Below are positions 7,814-17,150 of a DNA stretch of 64,000 nt, one piece after another. The stretch covers positions 1-64,000 of the forward strand of contig ONSJ01000006.1 of assembly GCA_900320515.1 (NCBI GenBank), given 5' to 3'. Position 1 is the stretch's first letter; every line of letters starts with the position of its first letter. The position numbers and the translations under genes are program-made. This stretch comes from an uncultured Methanobrevibacter sp. GTDB taxonomy: Archaea > Methanobacteriota > Methanobacteria > Methanobacteriales > Methanobacteriaceae. Below the pieces are notes generated by a model. The model was not told the DNA's origin, made no database searches, and was given only the letters and a program-made list of their open reading frames with translations.

Positions 7814-9766
7814 ATGGGATTACTTGATAGAATTTTTAAACCAAAATGGCAGCATGATGACCCGAAAGTAAGGCTTGAAGCGATAAAAAAGCTTGACGAT
7901 CAGGAAAAATTAGGTGAAGTCGCTATAAATGACTCTGATGAAACAATTCGCCTCGCTGCTGTTGAACGCATTAGGAAGGATTCTATTTTAAAGGACATTG
8001 TCAGCAATAGCGATGATGTTGATGTTCGCCGGGTCGCTGTTGACCGCATCAGCGATGATTCCATATTAAAGGAAATCGCCCTAAATGATTCTTATGATGA
8101 CATTTCCAACAGGGCACTGGACAGCATTACGGATGGACAGGTTCTTGCTGAAATTGCTGTAAGTGATGAGTCTTCCCGTAACCGTGTTAAATCAGTGGAG
8201 AGAATGACCGATGAAAACCTGCTGGAAGACATTGTAAAAAGTGATGAAAATGCATCTGTGCGTCTGGAGGCTGTAAAGGGAATAAATGATGAAAATCTGC
8301 TTGAGGAAATCGCTTTAAATGATAAGAGTGCCAGTGTCCGTCTGGAGGCAATCTCTGCCATAAGAAATGAGGCCGTCCTTTCGGAAATTTCAAAAACCGA
8401 TAATAATGAGACAGTCCGTCTGAAGGCGTTCAAAAAAGTAAGTCAAAATGACTTGATGGAAGGCATTGCAAGAAATGCCGAGGATTATCTTATTCGAGTG
8501 AAGGCAGTTGAATGCATTGGCGATGAGAAAATACTGATTGACATTGTTAAAAACGATGAGGATTCATGGGTTCGTCTGGAAGCCATAAAAAAGGTTTCTC
8601 GTGAAGACTTTCTGGCTGATGTGGCAAAGCATGATGATGACACATTGGTTCGAGAACAGGCACTGAATGGCGTTAGTGATGAGGAGCTGTTGGCGGACAT
8701 TGCAAAGGATGCCGAGGATTCTTGGGTTCGCCTTGAAGCAGTTAAGGGTGTTTTAAGCGAAGAACTACTTGAGGATATAGCATTGTATGCACTCGATTCA
8801 TGGGTTCGCCTTGAAGCCATTAAGAAGCTGGATGATGAAAGCGTTTTGATTGATGCTGTAAAAACCGATAAGGACATTTGGGTTCGCTGTGAAGCTGTTA
8901 AGGGCATAACCGATGAAGTAATCCTTGAAGACATTGCAAATAATGACAAAAGTTATTTTGTCCGCCTAGAAGCAGTCAAAAAGATTGACGATGAAATCAT
9001 CCTTGAGGATATTGCAAAGAATGACGACAATTTCAATGTGCGCCTTGAAGCCGAGAAAAAGATTTCTGATGAGGACCTCTTAACCGATTTGGCAACCGAT
9101 GCTGATGATTCATGGATACGCCAAGATGCCGTTGATGGAGTTCATGATGAAAATATTCTCATTGACATTGCAAAAAATGATAAGGATGCATGGGTTCGCC
9201 TTGATGCCATCAAAAAGGTTGATGATGAGGAGATCATAGAGTATGTTTCCAAAAACGACAGGAACTATTATGTGCGTCTTGAGGCCATAAAGCGGGTGGA
9301 TAATCAGGAGCTGCTGGTTGACATTGCCGAAAACGATTCCCATCCTTGGGTTCGCCGTGAAGCTTCCAAAAAAATTGAAGATGCTGGTGTCCGTGAAAGG
9401 ATAGAATCGGAACTGGACACAAGGGATATTGAGGAAGCCAGCAAAAACGAATATTACACAAAGGTCACAGATTACAATCTAAGCGAATTTGAGCGTGAAG
9501 AATATCTTGATGAGATAAGGGATGAAAAGATATTGAGGCTGCTTGCCAAGGACAGGTCATTATATGATTTGAGGGTAAAGGCCATTGAAAAGATAACCAA
9601 TCAGGAATTTCTAAAGGATCTCTACTATAATACGCCTGAAAGTCATGTAAGAAGAGCAATCGTAAATAATATAACTGATAAGGAATTTTTAAGGTTCGTA
9701 TACAATAATGATGCCGATATCAGTATTTCCAAGCAGGCTTTCACATTGTTGGGTGATGATTTTTGA
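7814..9766 (+). CDS. HEAT-repeat protein
   Basis: A protein of about 650 residues built almost wholly from roughly two dozen 23-residue HEAT-like repeats with the pattern WVRLEAIKK[LV]-x-D-E-x-[IL]-L-x-D-IAKND. Such solenoids act as protein-binding scaffolds. It has no signal peptide or membrane segment, so it is probably cytoplasmic. An ATG at 7796 is in frame, but GGCGTGATTTT directly before the ATG at 7814 is a good ribosome binding site, so translation probably starts MGLLDRIFKPKW. The acidic repeats resemble a unit at the C-terminus of the DUF285 protein at 12.6 kb. Partners are unknown. Confidence 0.85.
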   Translation: MGLLDRIFKPKWQHDDPKVRLEAIKKLDDQEKLGEVAINDSDETIRLAAVERIRKDSILKDIVSNSDDVDVRRVAVDRISDDSILKEIALNDSYDDISNRALDSITDGQVLAEIAVSDESSRNRVKSVERMTDENLLEDIVKSDENASVRLEAVKGINDENLLEEIALNDKSASVRLEAISAIRNEAVLSEISKTDNNETVRLKAFKKVSQNDLMEGIARNAEDYLIRVKAVECIGDEKILIDIVKNDEDSWVRLEAIKKVSREDFLADVAKHDDDTLVREQALNGVSDEELLADIAKDAEDSWVRLEAVKGVLSEELLEDIALYALDSWVRLEAIKKLDDESVLIDAVKTDKDIWVRCEAVKGITDEVILEDIANNDKSYFVRLEAVKKIDDEIILEDIAKNDDNFNVRLEAEKKISDEDLLTDLATDADDSWIRQDAVDGVHDENILIDIAKNDKDAWVRLDAIKKVDDEEIIEYVSKNDRNYYVRLEAIKRVDNQELLVDIAENDSHPWVRREASKKIEDAGVRERIESELDTRDIEEASKNEYYTKVTDYNLSEFEREEYLDEIRDEKILRLLAKDRSLYDLRVKAIEKITNQEFLKDLYYNTPESHVRRAIVNNITDKEFLRFVYNNDADISISKQAFTLLGDDF

Positions 9767-9829
9767 GCATAATTAAATATCATTAGCAATATAGAATTAT
9801 ATGCTTTCGATTTTTTGAGGTGAAGAAAT

Positions 9830-10312
9830 ATGGTCAATTGTCAAAATTGCGGAGAGGAAGTTGTTGAAGGAGCAAAGTTTTGCAAAAACTGCGGCTCTGA
9901 AATAGTTGTGGAACAAGCCAATGAAAAAGATACCAAATTCTGTTCCAACTGTGGATTTGAAATGCCGAAGGCATCCAAATTTTGTCCTGAGTGCGGAACC
10001 ACTGCTGAAAGGGTGCCACCGGTGATGAACACTACCACTATCGTGGTTCCCTCAAATAAGAGTTCCGGTTTGGCGGCGCTATTGTCATTTCTGATAATAG
10101 GATTAGGTCAGGTCTATTTGGGTTTGACCAAAAAGGGAATCATATTGTTTCTTCTTGCCATCATTTCAGGAGTTCTGATGATGGTCCTAATCGGATGGAT
10201 TACATGGCTGCTTGTATGGGGCTATGCAATTTATGACGCGTACAACTCCTGTGAGAAAATGAAAAAAGGTATTGAAGTTGAAGATACACTGGATTTCAAT
10301 AACCTGTTTTAA
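9830..10312 (+). CDS. Double zinc-ribbon membrane protein, TM2-like
   Basis: A 160-residue protein with two N-terminal zinc ribbons (CQNCG...CKNCG, residues 4-22; CSNCG...CPECG, 38-55), a linker, then a hydrophobic C-terminal half of two or three helices (from GLAALLSFLIIGLGQVYLGL) ending with YAIYDAYNSCEKMKKG. The G-x-G-Q-x-Y-L-G turn and D-A-Y ending resemble TM2-type membrane domains. Zinc-ribbon/TM2 fusions are common in methanogens but their role is unknown. The start follows TGAGGTGAAGAAAT. Confidence 0.8.
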   Translation: MVNCQNCGEEVVEGAKFCKNCGSEIVVEQANEKDTKFCSNCGFEMPKASKFCPECGTTAERVPPVMNTTTIVVPSNKSSGLAALLSFLIIGLGQVYLGLTKKGIILFLLAIISGVLMMVLIGWITWLLVWGYAIYDAYNSCEKMKKGIEVEDTLDFNNLF

Positions 10313-10318
10313 AGGCAT

Positions 10319-10355
10319 TGTGGATGTTTTTTCATCTACATTCATTTTTTTTTAA
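10319..10355 (+). terminator. Hairpin and T-run after the zinc-ribbon gene
   Basis: TGTGGATG-tttttt-CATCTACA forms an 8-bp stem with one G-T pair just after the stop codon, followed by a run of T. Confidence 0.55.
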
Positions 10356-10417
10356 TGAATTGTTTTCCGGTTGGGGACATGTGAAAATAACTTATATGAT
10401 TTTAAACAGATGGTTAA

Positions 10418-11977
10418 ATGATGAAATCTCTTGAAAAAACCTTAAAATCTGTGAGTGAAAACCCTAGATATATCTTTAGATTGACCATTCAGGGAGTTTT
10501 GGTCGGCATATTTGCTGGAATAATGGTTTGTTTGTATAGGTTCCTGCTTGCAGGTTCGGAAAGTGTTTTGAGAGATTATTTGGGTATAATACATGGTAAT
10601 GTATTGTATATTATTTTATTCTTTATTGCATTGGCAGTGATGGGCCTTTTAATCGACAGGCTGACCAAGTGGGAAGTTGACTCTGCAGGAAGCGGAATAC
10701 CTCAGGTTTATGCTGAAGTTAAGGGGCATATGGAAGCCAATTGGGCAAAGGTGCTTTTCTCAAAGATAGTTGCAGGGGTTCTGACAGCTCTTGGCGGACT
10801 GTCACTTGGTCCTGAAGGTCCGTCAGTCCAAATCGGCGGTATGGCAGGAAAGGGAATTGCAAAAATATTCAAGGGATCAAAAACCGATGAGTTGAGGCTG
10901 ATTCTTGTGGGTTCGGCCGTCGGTATTACAGCTGCATTCAATGCGCCATTGGCAGGGGTGATTTTTGTTTTTGAAGAGATAAACCACGGCTTTGACAAGA
11001 CTTTGGTTTTCATTGCACTTGTATCGGCTATAGTATCAGATTTCATTTCAAAAATGATTTTTGGCCAGTCTACAATCCTTAATTTCCCCGTCTTAACCAT
11101 TCCTTTGCCGTCCTATTGGATTTTAGTTGTTTTGGGACTGGTTATAGGATTTTTGGGATATCTCTATAATGTCGGAATGATTAAATCCAGCGACATTGTT
11201 GCAAATTTAAGGATTCCGTCATGGCTTAAGTTCGTTTTGGTGTTCATGGTGTCAGGTGTTGTGGCGCTTTTAATTCCTGAAATAAGCGATGGAGGACACT
11301 TCATGATGGACATTCTGGACATTGCTGTGCCTTCACTTGGTGTTCTTGTATTGCTTCTGGTTTTAAAATACCTGTTTTCAATGTTTTCATTCTCATCAGG
11401 AGCTCCCGGAGGAATATTCCTGCCTATACTGGTATTGGGTGCATATATCGGTGCGGTATTTGGAAGCATAGTCGTTCCTGCATTCGGCTGGCAGCATGAT
11501 GTGATTTATAGGTTTGTCGTAATTTCAATGGCAGGATTTTTCGCAGCCACAGTCAGGTCTCCGATAACAGGCATAGTCCTGCTGGCGGAGATGTCAGGCT
11601 CAACTGAATCTCTGGTGGCCATGATTATAGTTTCTCTCATTGCATATGTCGTTCCAACGCTTCTCGGAAACGAACCGATTTATGAATCATTGTATGACCG
11701 GTTATTGCTGAAGAAAAATCAGGAATATGTTAAAAAGCCTTCAAAGCATGTGATGTCTGAGTATCTGGTACCTCTTGACTGCAATTATGTCAATTTCAAA
11801 ATTAAGGATATTCCTTTCCCAAAAAATGCCATTGTGGTATCCGTAATAAGGAACGGAAAATATATAATTCCGACAGAGGATTTTAAAATAAAATATTCAG
11901 ACCAGATTCAGGTTCTGACGGATTCCAATGACTATCCGTTTGTAAGAGAGGAGATTGAAGAGTTGTTCGGTGATTAG
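10418..11977 (+). CDS. ClC-type chloride channel / H+-Cl- antiporter with TrkA-C domain
   Basis: A 519-residue integral membrane protein of the ClC family. The anion-pore signatures GSGIPQ (about residue 91), GPEGPS (131, with the gating Glu133) and GAPGGIFLP (about 330) are intact. The gating glutamate argues for a working channel or exchanger. After the membrane part (to about 430) a cytoplasmic segment (445-519, ending DQIQVLTDSNDYPFVREEIE) resembles a TrkA-C ligand-binding domain. The start is ATG 10418 or 10421. The stop codon directly abuts the nitroreductase start, so the two are probably co-transcribed. Confidence 0.92.
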   Translation: MMKSLEKTLKSVSENPRYIFRLTIQGVLVGIFAGIMVCLYRFLLAGSESVLRDYLGIIHGNVLYIILFFIALAVMGLLIDRLTKWEVDSAGSGIPQVYAEVKGHMEANWAKVLFSKIVAGVLTALGGLSLGPEGPSVQIGGMAGKGIAKIFKGSKTDELRLILVGSAVGITAAFNAPLAGVIFVFEEINHGFDKTLVFIALVSAIVSDFISKMIFGQSTILNFPVLTIPLPSYWILVVLGLVIGFLGYLYNVGMIKSSDIVANLRIPSWLKFVLVFMVSGVVALLIPEISDGGHFMMDILDIAVPSLGVLVLLLVLKYLFSMFSFSSGAPGGIFLPILVLGAYIGAVFGSIVVPAFGWQHDVIYRFVVISMAGFFAATVRSPITGIVLLAEMSGSTESLVAMIIVSLIAYVVPTLLGNEPIYESLYDRLLLKKNQEYVKKPSKHVMSEYLVPLDCNYVNFKIKDIPFPKNAIVVSVIRNGKYIIPTEDFKIKYSDQIQVLTDSNDYPFVREEIEELFGD

Positions 11978-12478
11978 ATGAGTTTGATTTTTGAAAGAAA
12001 AAGCGTACGCAAATACAAAAACGAAAAAGTTCCAGATGATGTAATTGAGAATCTTCTCAAAGCCGGTATGCAGGCACCTTCTTCCTGCAATGCACAGCCC
12101 TGGGAGTTCATTGTCGTATCAAAGCCCGAAGACAAAAAGGCAATATCTGAAATGCACAGGTTTGCAAAGCCTGCAGAGAATGCATCGCACCTGATAGTTA
12201 CTCTCGGAAATCTCAATGAGGCCAAGGTAATCGGCATGATCGAGCAGGACCTGGGGGCATGCAATGAAAACATACTGCTGCAGGCAACCCATGAGGGATT
12301 GGGTGCAGTTTGGCTTGGTTTTCATCCAATCGAAGATCGGACATTGAAATTGAAGGAGTATCTGAATATTCCTGACCATTGCATTCCTTTTTCCGTCATC
12401 TGTGTAGGCTGGCCTGCCCAAAATGGAGAGGTTAAACTGCGATATGATGAATCGAAAGTGCATTTTGACAGGTATTGA
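11978..12478 (+). CDS. Nitroreductase family protein
   Basis: A 166-residue FMN-dependent oxidoreductase of the compact nitroreductase family. The N-terminal FMN-binding pattern ERKSVRKYKNEKV and QAPSSCNAQPWEF (residues 30-42) are typical, as is GLGAVWLGFHP near residue 108. It probably reduces quinone-like or nitro compounds; the natural substrate is unknown. Its ATG follows the ClC stop codon with no gap, and its ribosome binding site (GGTGATTAG) lies inside the ClC gene. Confidence 0.9.
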   Translation: MSLIFERKSVRKYKNEKVPDDVIENLLKAGMQAPSSCNAQPWEFIVVSKPEDKKAISEMHRFAKPAENASHLIVTLGNLNEAKVIGMIEQDLGACNENILLQATHEGLGAVWLGFHPIEDRTLKLKEYLNIPDHCIPFSVICVGWPAQNGEVKLRYDESKVHFDRY

Positions 12479-12546
12479 ACCGGTTTTAATTTAAACTTTA
12501 AAATTTTAATTTTTAAAATAATTCTTGATTGTAGGTAAATTTTGTG

Positions 12547-12565
12547 ATATGGTTATATACCATAT
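12547..12565 (+). promoter_or_regulatory. TATA-like element inside an inverted repeat
   Basis: ATATGGT-tatat-ACCATAT is a 7-bp perfect inverted repeat whose centre and flanks look like a TATA box about 45 bp before the DUF285 gene start. A repressor bound here would block TBP, so it is a candidate operator/promoter. Confidence 0.4.
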
Positions 12566-12598
12566 TTAACAAAGTTATAAATATCAACGAGGATTAAC

Positions 12599-14407
12599 AT
12601 GGCTAAGACAGACTTATATGATTTTGAACATCTAAACACAACAACTGAAAGTATTTATGAGTTAAGGGAATTTAACGTTTTGATTATCCTAACAAACGGC
12701 ACTAACCTGACCAACTGGAAAGATGTTGAAAATCGTGAAGATATTTTATTCATCAGTGAAGATTTGTTCGGTGAAACATCCATCGAAGGCAGATACAAGG
12801 ATTTGGTTAATCTAAAAGCTGTCGTCACATTCGGTGTTGGAAATATTGCCAGTACCAAGGAAATGTTTTCCGGATGCGAATCCCTGGTAGAAATCGCTGC
12901 TCTTGACAAGTGGGATGTTTCGCTTGTAACAGATACCAGCAACATGTTTGACGGATGTTCCAGCCTGGAGGACATTTCAGCATTGGAAAATTGGAACATG
13001 TCAAACGTTATCGACATGTCATGCATGTTCAGGGGATGTTCCTCACTGGAAGAGGTTTCAGCCTTGAAGGATTGGGATGTAAGTCATGTTGATGATATGC
13101 ACTACCTGTTCGCCGACTGTGTTCGCCTTAAGGACATTTCAGCCTTGAAGGATTGGGATGTCAGCAATGTAAGGGATGCGGCATGTTTGTTTGAGTTTTG
13201 CACATCTCTTGAAGACATTTCCGCCTTGAAAAAATGGAATCTGGTTAATGCATTCAATGTGACCGCACTTTTTAGAAGTTGTGCAAGCCTTAAGAATATC
13301 TCTGCATTGTCCAACTGGGATTTGGGTAAAATGACCAATAATAAAAGTCTTTTGTCATTATTTGCATATTGTTATTCTCTTAAAAGCATTTCTGCACTGA
13401 AAAAATGGGATTTGTCCAACATAACCAGAATTTCAGCTCTTTTTGAAGGTTGCGTTTCCATAAAAAGTGTTTCCGACCTGAAGAAATGGGATGTTTCGAA
13501 TGTCACTTCCTTTGAATATCTGTTTAAAAACTGCTCTTCCCTGACTGACATATCCGCTTTGAAATCATGGGACATTTCAAATGTAAAGTCTCTGAAAAGC
13601 ATGTTTAAGCATTGTGAGGATTTGGAGGATGTTTCTGACCTGAAGGATTGGGACGTAAGCGATATAAGATCAATGGAAGGCATGTTCAAGCAATGCGATT
13701 CTTTGGTTGATGTTTCAAGTTTGTCCCAATGGAATCTGTCGGACAATGTTAATTTGGACCATATTTTCGATGACTGTGAACTGCTGGAAATCTATCCCGA
13801 ATGGTTTAAAGTGGAAGTTATAAAAAATTCCGGCTTTGACAAGCAGTCCCGTAAGAGGGTTATTGAAAATCTGGATGAATCGTTTTTCAAGACAAACAAT
13901 CTGAATGACTTCAGCAAGGAACAGCAATTATATATTGTCCAAGCAACTTCAAACCAGTCTCTTTTGGCATTTATTGTTGACAGAAGTCAGTTCAAGGAGA
14001 TTTCAGGTATCGCTTTCAGTAAGATTACAGATGAAAGCGTTCTGGCAGAAATTGCGCTTCATGACCATAACTATGATGTCCTGCCTTCAAAGGACAGTTC
14101 AAATCCTTTGGATTTAAATTTCTTTTTTTATAATCGTGAAAAGGCTTTCCTGAAAATCGAAAATCAGGCAATGCTTGTAAACATTGCCAAAGAAAGCCCT
14201 CATACTTTAAATAGTATCGAATATCTTTGTGAATATGTTGACAATGAGGATATATGGGTTGACATTACTTTAAATGCAAAATCAAAGGGTGTCAGATTCT
14301 TCGCTTTTACAAAACTTCAATCTGGATCAGCCCTTCAAAAGATTATTGATGAATCATCAGATGAAAAGCTTTTAATCATATCCCGTAAAAGAATTGACAG
14401 CGAATAA
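12599..14407 (+). CDS. DUF285/BspA-type repeat protein with HEAT-like tail
   Basis: A 602-residue protein. Residues about 50-400 hold some dozen repeats of the BspA/DUF285 leucine-rich type, with the core DISALKDWDVSNV and a following M-x-x-[LM]-F-x-x-C (26-30 residues each). Residues about 460-600 hold units like ITDESVLAEIALHD that match the HEAT-like repeats of the 7.8-9.8 kb protein. Most DUF285 proteins are secreted, but this one starts MAKTDLYDFEHL with no signal peptide or membrane anchor, so it is probably cytoplasmic and acts in protein binding. The start follows ACGAGGATTAAC. Confidence 0.85.
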   Translation: MAKTDLYDFEHLNTTTESIYELREFNVLIILTNGTNLTNWKDVENREDILFISEDLFGETSIEGRYKDLVNLKAVVTFGVGNIASTKEMFSGCESLVEIAALDKWDVSLVTDTSNMFDGCSSLEDISALENWNMSNVIDMSCMFRGCSSLEEVSALKDWDVSHVDDMHYLFADCVRLKDISALKDWDVSNVRDAACLFEFCTSLEDISALKKWNLVNAFNVTALFRSCASLKNISALSNWDLGKMTNNKSLLSLFAYCYSLKSISALKKWDLSNITRISALFEGCVSIKSVSDLKKWDVSNVTSFEYLFKNCSSLTDISALKSWDISNVKSLKSMFKHCEDLEDVSDLKDWDVSDIRSMEGMFKQCDSLVDVSSLSQWNLSDNVNLDHIFDDCELLEIYPEWFKVEVIKNSGFDKQSRKRVIENLDESFFKTNNLNDFSKEQQLYIVQATSNQSLLAFIVDRSQFKEISGIAFSKITDESVLAEIALHDHNYDVLPSKDSSNPLDLNFFFYNREKAFLKIENQAMLVNIAKESPHTLNSIEYLCEYVDNEDIWVDITLNAKSKGVRFFAFTKLQSGSALQKIIDESSDEKLLIISRKRIDSE

Positions 14408-14503
14408 TTCTTAAAATCTTTTAGTCAAGTTTAAATAAGAATAACAATAAATTTTTACACAATAACTTAATGTTTTAAGTTAAATTATTTAGAGGTTAAA
14501 ACT

Positions 14504-15475
14504 ATGGTAAGTGTAAATGTAGAAGCTAAAAAAACCGTAGATGTAATGATTGAAAAAGCAGATGAATTAAACATCGCTGTTGCAACTTTAGATAATGGTG
14601 CTACTGTTATCGACTGTGGTGTAAATGTCGATGGAAGCTTTAAAGCAGGAGAACTTTATACTAAAGTTTGTCTTGGAGGACTTGCAGATGTTGGAATTTC
14701 TATTCCTGGAGATTTGTCTGAAAAATTCGCACTTCCTTCTGTAAAAATCAAAACCGACTCACCTTCTATTTCAACCTTAGGTTCTCAAAAGGCAGGTTGG
14801 TCAGTATCTGTCGGTGATTTCTTTGCATTAGGTTCAGGACCTGCAAGAGCAATCTCATTAAAGCCTGCAGAAACCTATGAAGAAATCGGCTACGATGACA
14901 AAGGCGCTGATTTGGCTATCCTGACCCTGGAAGCTGATGTCTTGCCTGGTGATGAAGTCGCTCAATACATTGCTGATGAATGTGACGTTGACGTTAAAGA
15001 TGTTTACTTGCTTGTAGCTCCTACTTCTTCTCTCGTTGGATCCATCCAAATTGCAGGAAGAGTTGTTGAAAACGGAACTTACAAAATGTTGGAATTCATT
15101 AAATTCGATGTTACCAAAGTTAAGCATGCTGCAGGTATTGCACCGATTGCACCTGTTGACCCTGACGGCTTGAAGGCAATGGGTAAAACCAACGATGCAG
15201 TACTGTTCGGTGGAAGAACCTACTACTATGTTGAATCCGAAGAAGGAGATGACATTGCTGCTGTAGCTGCTCAATTGCCATCTTCCGCTGCTGACGGATA
15301 TGGTAAACCATTCTTCGATGTATTCAAAGATGCAGGATTCGACTTCTATCAAATCGATAAGGGAATGTTTGCTCCTGCAGAAGTAGTAATCAATGATTTA
15401 ACTACTGGTAAAATGTATAAGGAAGGATTTGTAAACGCTGAATTGCTCAAAAAATCCTTCGGTGTAGATGAATAA
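14504..15475 (+). CDS. mch: Methenyltetrahydromethanopterin cyclohydrolase
   Basis: This core methanogenesis enzyme interconverts 5-formyl- and 5,10-methenyl-tetrahydromethanopterin in the reduction of CO2 to methane. The 323-residue protein has the family's usual length and highly conserved sequence throughout, including VDVMIEKADELNIAV near the N-terminus, the FFALGSGPARA loop near residue 105, and the C-terminal FYQIDKGMFAPAEVVINDL. It is a soluble cytoplasmic enzyme. It stands alone, with the start after TTAGAGGTTAAAACT and a hairpin terminator overlapping its stop codon. Clean codon use and position suggest high expression. Confidence 0.97.
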   Translation: MVSVNVEAKKTVDVMIEKADELNIAVATLDNGATVIDCGVNVDGSFKAGELYTKVCLGGLADVGISIPGDLSEKFALPSVKIKTDSPSISTLGSQKAGWSVSVGDFFALGSGPARAISLKPAETYEEIGYDDKGADLAILTLEADVLPGDEVAQYIADECDVDVKDVYLLVAPTSSLVGSIQIAGRVVENGTYKMLEFIKFDVTKVKHAAGIAPIAPVDPDGLKAMGKTNDAVLFGGRTYYYVESEEGDDIAAVAAQLPSSAADGYGKPFFDVFKDAGFDFYQIDKGMFAPAEVVINDLTTGKMYKEGFVNAELLKKSFGVDE

Positions 15476-15500
15476 TTTTATTCATCATTTTTTTTCTTTT
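15467..15500 (+). terminator. mch terminator containing the stop codon
   Basis: GATGAAT...ATTCATC (15467-15473 with 15480-15486) pairs across the mch TAA stop at 15473-15475 and is followed by a long T-run. Confidence 0.6.
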
Positions 15501-15610
15501 TTGCAATATTTATTTAACATTTGTTTCATTTTTTAACAACCTTAATATACAGTAATGAATATATTATTTTTGTCGACTCACTTGAGTGATTGATTTTTAA
15601 AGGTGAAAAA

Positions 15611-16441
15611 ATGGAAATAATGGAAATAATTAAGGAAGCCATGGTATTTCCCTCAAAGGATATTGTGAAACTTGCAGTATACATTGCTCTTTCAGTAGTT
15701 TCTGTCCTATTGGGAGCATTTGGAATTATATATTTGGCAATAGGTGTGGCATCTCAATCATTTTGGATTATTATCGGAGTCATTGCATTTATCGCCGCTT
15801 TAATCTTGGGTTTTATAACTACAGGATATATTGTAAGCATTATAAGGTCCGGAATTGAACATGAGGAAAGTGCTCCTCAATTTATGTGGAAAGAAAACCT
15901 TGTAACAGGTATTAAATTTGTGGTTTTAAATATTGTCTACTTCATAATTCCGGGAATAGTCGTTTTAATCCTTGGATGGGTTACAAACTTATTTGGAATG
16001 GCTTCAATAATGTTTACTAGAATGATGTATGCATCAATGGCCGCTCCTGCAAATGCAACAGTGACAATTGCAGATGTCGTTCCACAGTCAATGATTATTA
16101 GTTTCGGAAATTCATTAATCATTGTCGGTATTGTCGCATTCATATTGTTTGTAATCTTCGGATTCCTTGAAATTATGGGTCAATGCAGGCTTGCAAAAAC
16201 AGACAGCCTCGGATATGCCGTCAACATTCCCGAAGCATTCAGGGACATTGGAAGAATAGGCTTTGGAAAGGTAATTGGACTTACAGTCCTCATATTTGTA
16301 ATTATTCTTGTTATCAATTGCATTATATCAGGATTAAATGCTTATATAGCAGGATTCAGTATTTTGTCCATTATAGTAACTCCATACTTGTCATTCTTCG
16401 CTGCAAGGGCATCCGGACTCCTGTATTCAGATATAGCTTAA
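15611..16441 (+). CDS. DUF4013-type membrane protein
   Basis: A protein of about 276 residues with six or so hydrophobic helices and glycine-rich turns, resembling the DUF4013 family common in methanogens and haloarchaea. No catalytic motif is visible and its function is unknown. An in-frame ATG at 15590 precedes the ribosome binding site AAAGGTGAAAAA; the ATG at 15611 just after this site is the better start. The C-terminus ends PYLSFFAARASGLLYSDIA. The gene is alone between mch and the rubrerythrins, with a terminator overlapping its stop codon. Confidence 0.75.
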   Translation: MEIMEIIKEAMVFPSKDIVKLAVYIALSVVSVLLGAFGIIYLAIGVASQSFWIIIGVIAFIAALILGFITTGYIVSIIRSGIEHEESAPQFMWKENLVTGIKFVVLNIVYFIIPGIVVLILGWVTNLFGMASIMFTRMMYASMAAPANATVTIADVVPQSMIISFGNSLIIVGIVAFILFVIFGFLEIMGQCRLAKTDSLGYAVNIPEAFRDIGRIGFGKVIGLTVLIFVIILVINCIISGLNAYIAGFSILSIIVTPYLSFFAARASGLLYSDIA

Positions 16442-16470
16442 ATTTTTTTTAAGCTATCTTTTTTTTTTAA
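16433..16470 (+). terminator. Terminator containing the DUF4013 gene stop
   Basis: ATAGCTTAAA-ttttt-TTTAAGCTAT is a perfect 10-bp stem that includes the TAA stop at 16439-16441 and is followed by about ten T. Confidence 0.65.
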
Positions 16471-16514
16471 AAATTTTCAATAAACTTTTAAATGATAATT
16501 TCCATATATTATAT

Positions 16515-16530
16515 TATTCTATATAGAATA
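16515..16530 (+). promoter_or_regulatory. Palindrome upstream of rubrerythrin 1
   Basis: TATTCTATATAGAATA is a perfect 16-bp palindrome about 35 bp before the rubrerythrin start, in the expected core promoter/start-site zone. It may be a binding site for a redox-responsive regulator (inference). No copy was seen before the second rubrerythrin gene. Confidence 0.4.
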
Positions 16531-16564
16531 GATACTTCAATTATTTATAATGGAGATGTATAAA

Positions 16565-17110
16565 ATGGCTGAATTAAAAGGTACAAAAACTGAAGCAAAC
16601 TTACAAGCAGCTTTTGCTGGTGAGTCCCAAGCACATACTAAATATCAATACTTTGCTGCAAAAGCAAAAGAAGAAGGTTACGTTCAAATCCACGATATTT
16701 TCATGGAAACTTCCAAAAATGAAAGAGAACACGCTAAAATCTGGTACAAATTGTTACACGATGAAGAAATTCCAGACACAATAGCAAACCTCAACGCAGC
16801 AGCAGACGGTGAAAACGAAGAATGGACCCAAATGTACAAAGAATTCGCAGAAACCGCAAAAGAAGAAGGTTTCCCAATGATTGCATTCTTATTTGAAAAA
16901 GTGGGAGCAATCGAAAAAGAACACGAAGAAAGATACAGAACCTTACTCGCTAATGTTGAAAACGATGCTGTATTCAACAAAGAAGCAGAAATCGAATGGA
17001 AATGTGAAAACTGTGGATTCGTATTTTCAGGACCTAACGCACCTGAAAAATGTCCTGTATGTGGACTTCCAAAAGCACACTTCGAAGAAAGAGCTACCAA
17101 CTTCAAATAA
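16565..17110 (+). CDS. rbr: Rubrerythrin 1
   Basis: A 181-residue cytoplasmic peroxide-detoxifying protein. The N-terminal four-helix ferritin-like domain carries the di-iron ligands ([12 protein letters not shown], then EREHAK and EKEHEERY), and the C-terminal rubredoxin-like domain has the iron-binding WKCENCG...CPVCG cysteines. An ATG at 16550 is in frame, but GGAGATGTATAAA lies just before the ATG at 16565, and the paralogue starts with the same MA-LKG, so 16565 is chosen. Rubrerythrins reduce hydrogen peroxide in anaerobes. A palindrome lies in its promoter and a stop-overlapping terminator follows. Confidence 0.95.
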   Translation: MAELKGTKTEANLQAAFAGESQAHTKYQYFAAKAKEEGYVQIHDIFMETSKNEREHAKIWYKLLHDEEIPDTIANLNAAADGENEEWTQMYKEFAETAKEEGFPMIAFLFEKVGAIEKEHEERYRTLLANVENDAVFNKEAEIEWKCENCGFVFSGPNAPEKCPVCGLPKAHFEERATNFK

Positions 17111-17140
17111 GCTCTTTAACTTTTTTTCTTTTTTTTAATT
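17088..17140 (+). terminator. Rubrerythrin 1 terminator containing the stop codon
   Basis: AAAGAGCT (17088-17095) pairs with AGCTCTTT (17110-17117) across the TAA stop, followed by two long T-runs. Confidence 0.6.
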
Positions 17141-17150
17141 TTGTGATTTA

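Noticed and set aside
8092-8949. Long Ser-rich open frames on the minus strand
   Set aside because: They are mirror frames of the repetitive HEAT gene; they have no ribosome binding sites and their repeats follow the period of the plus-strand gene.
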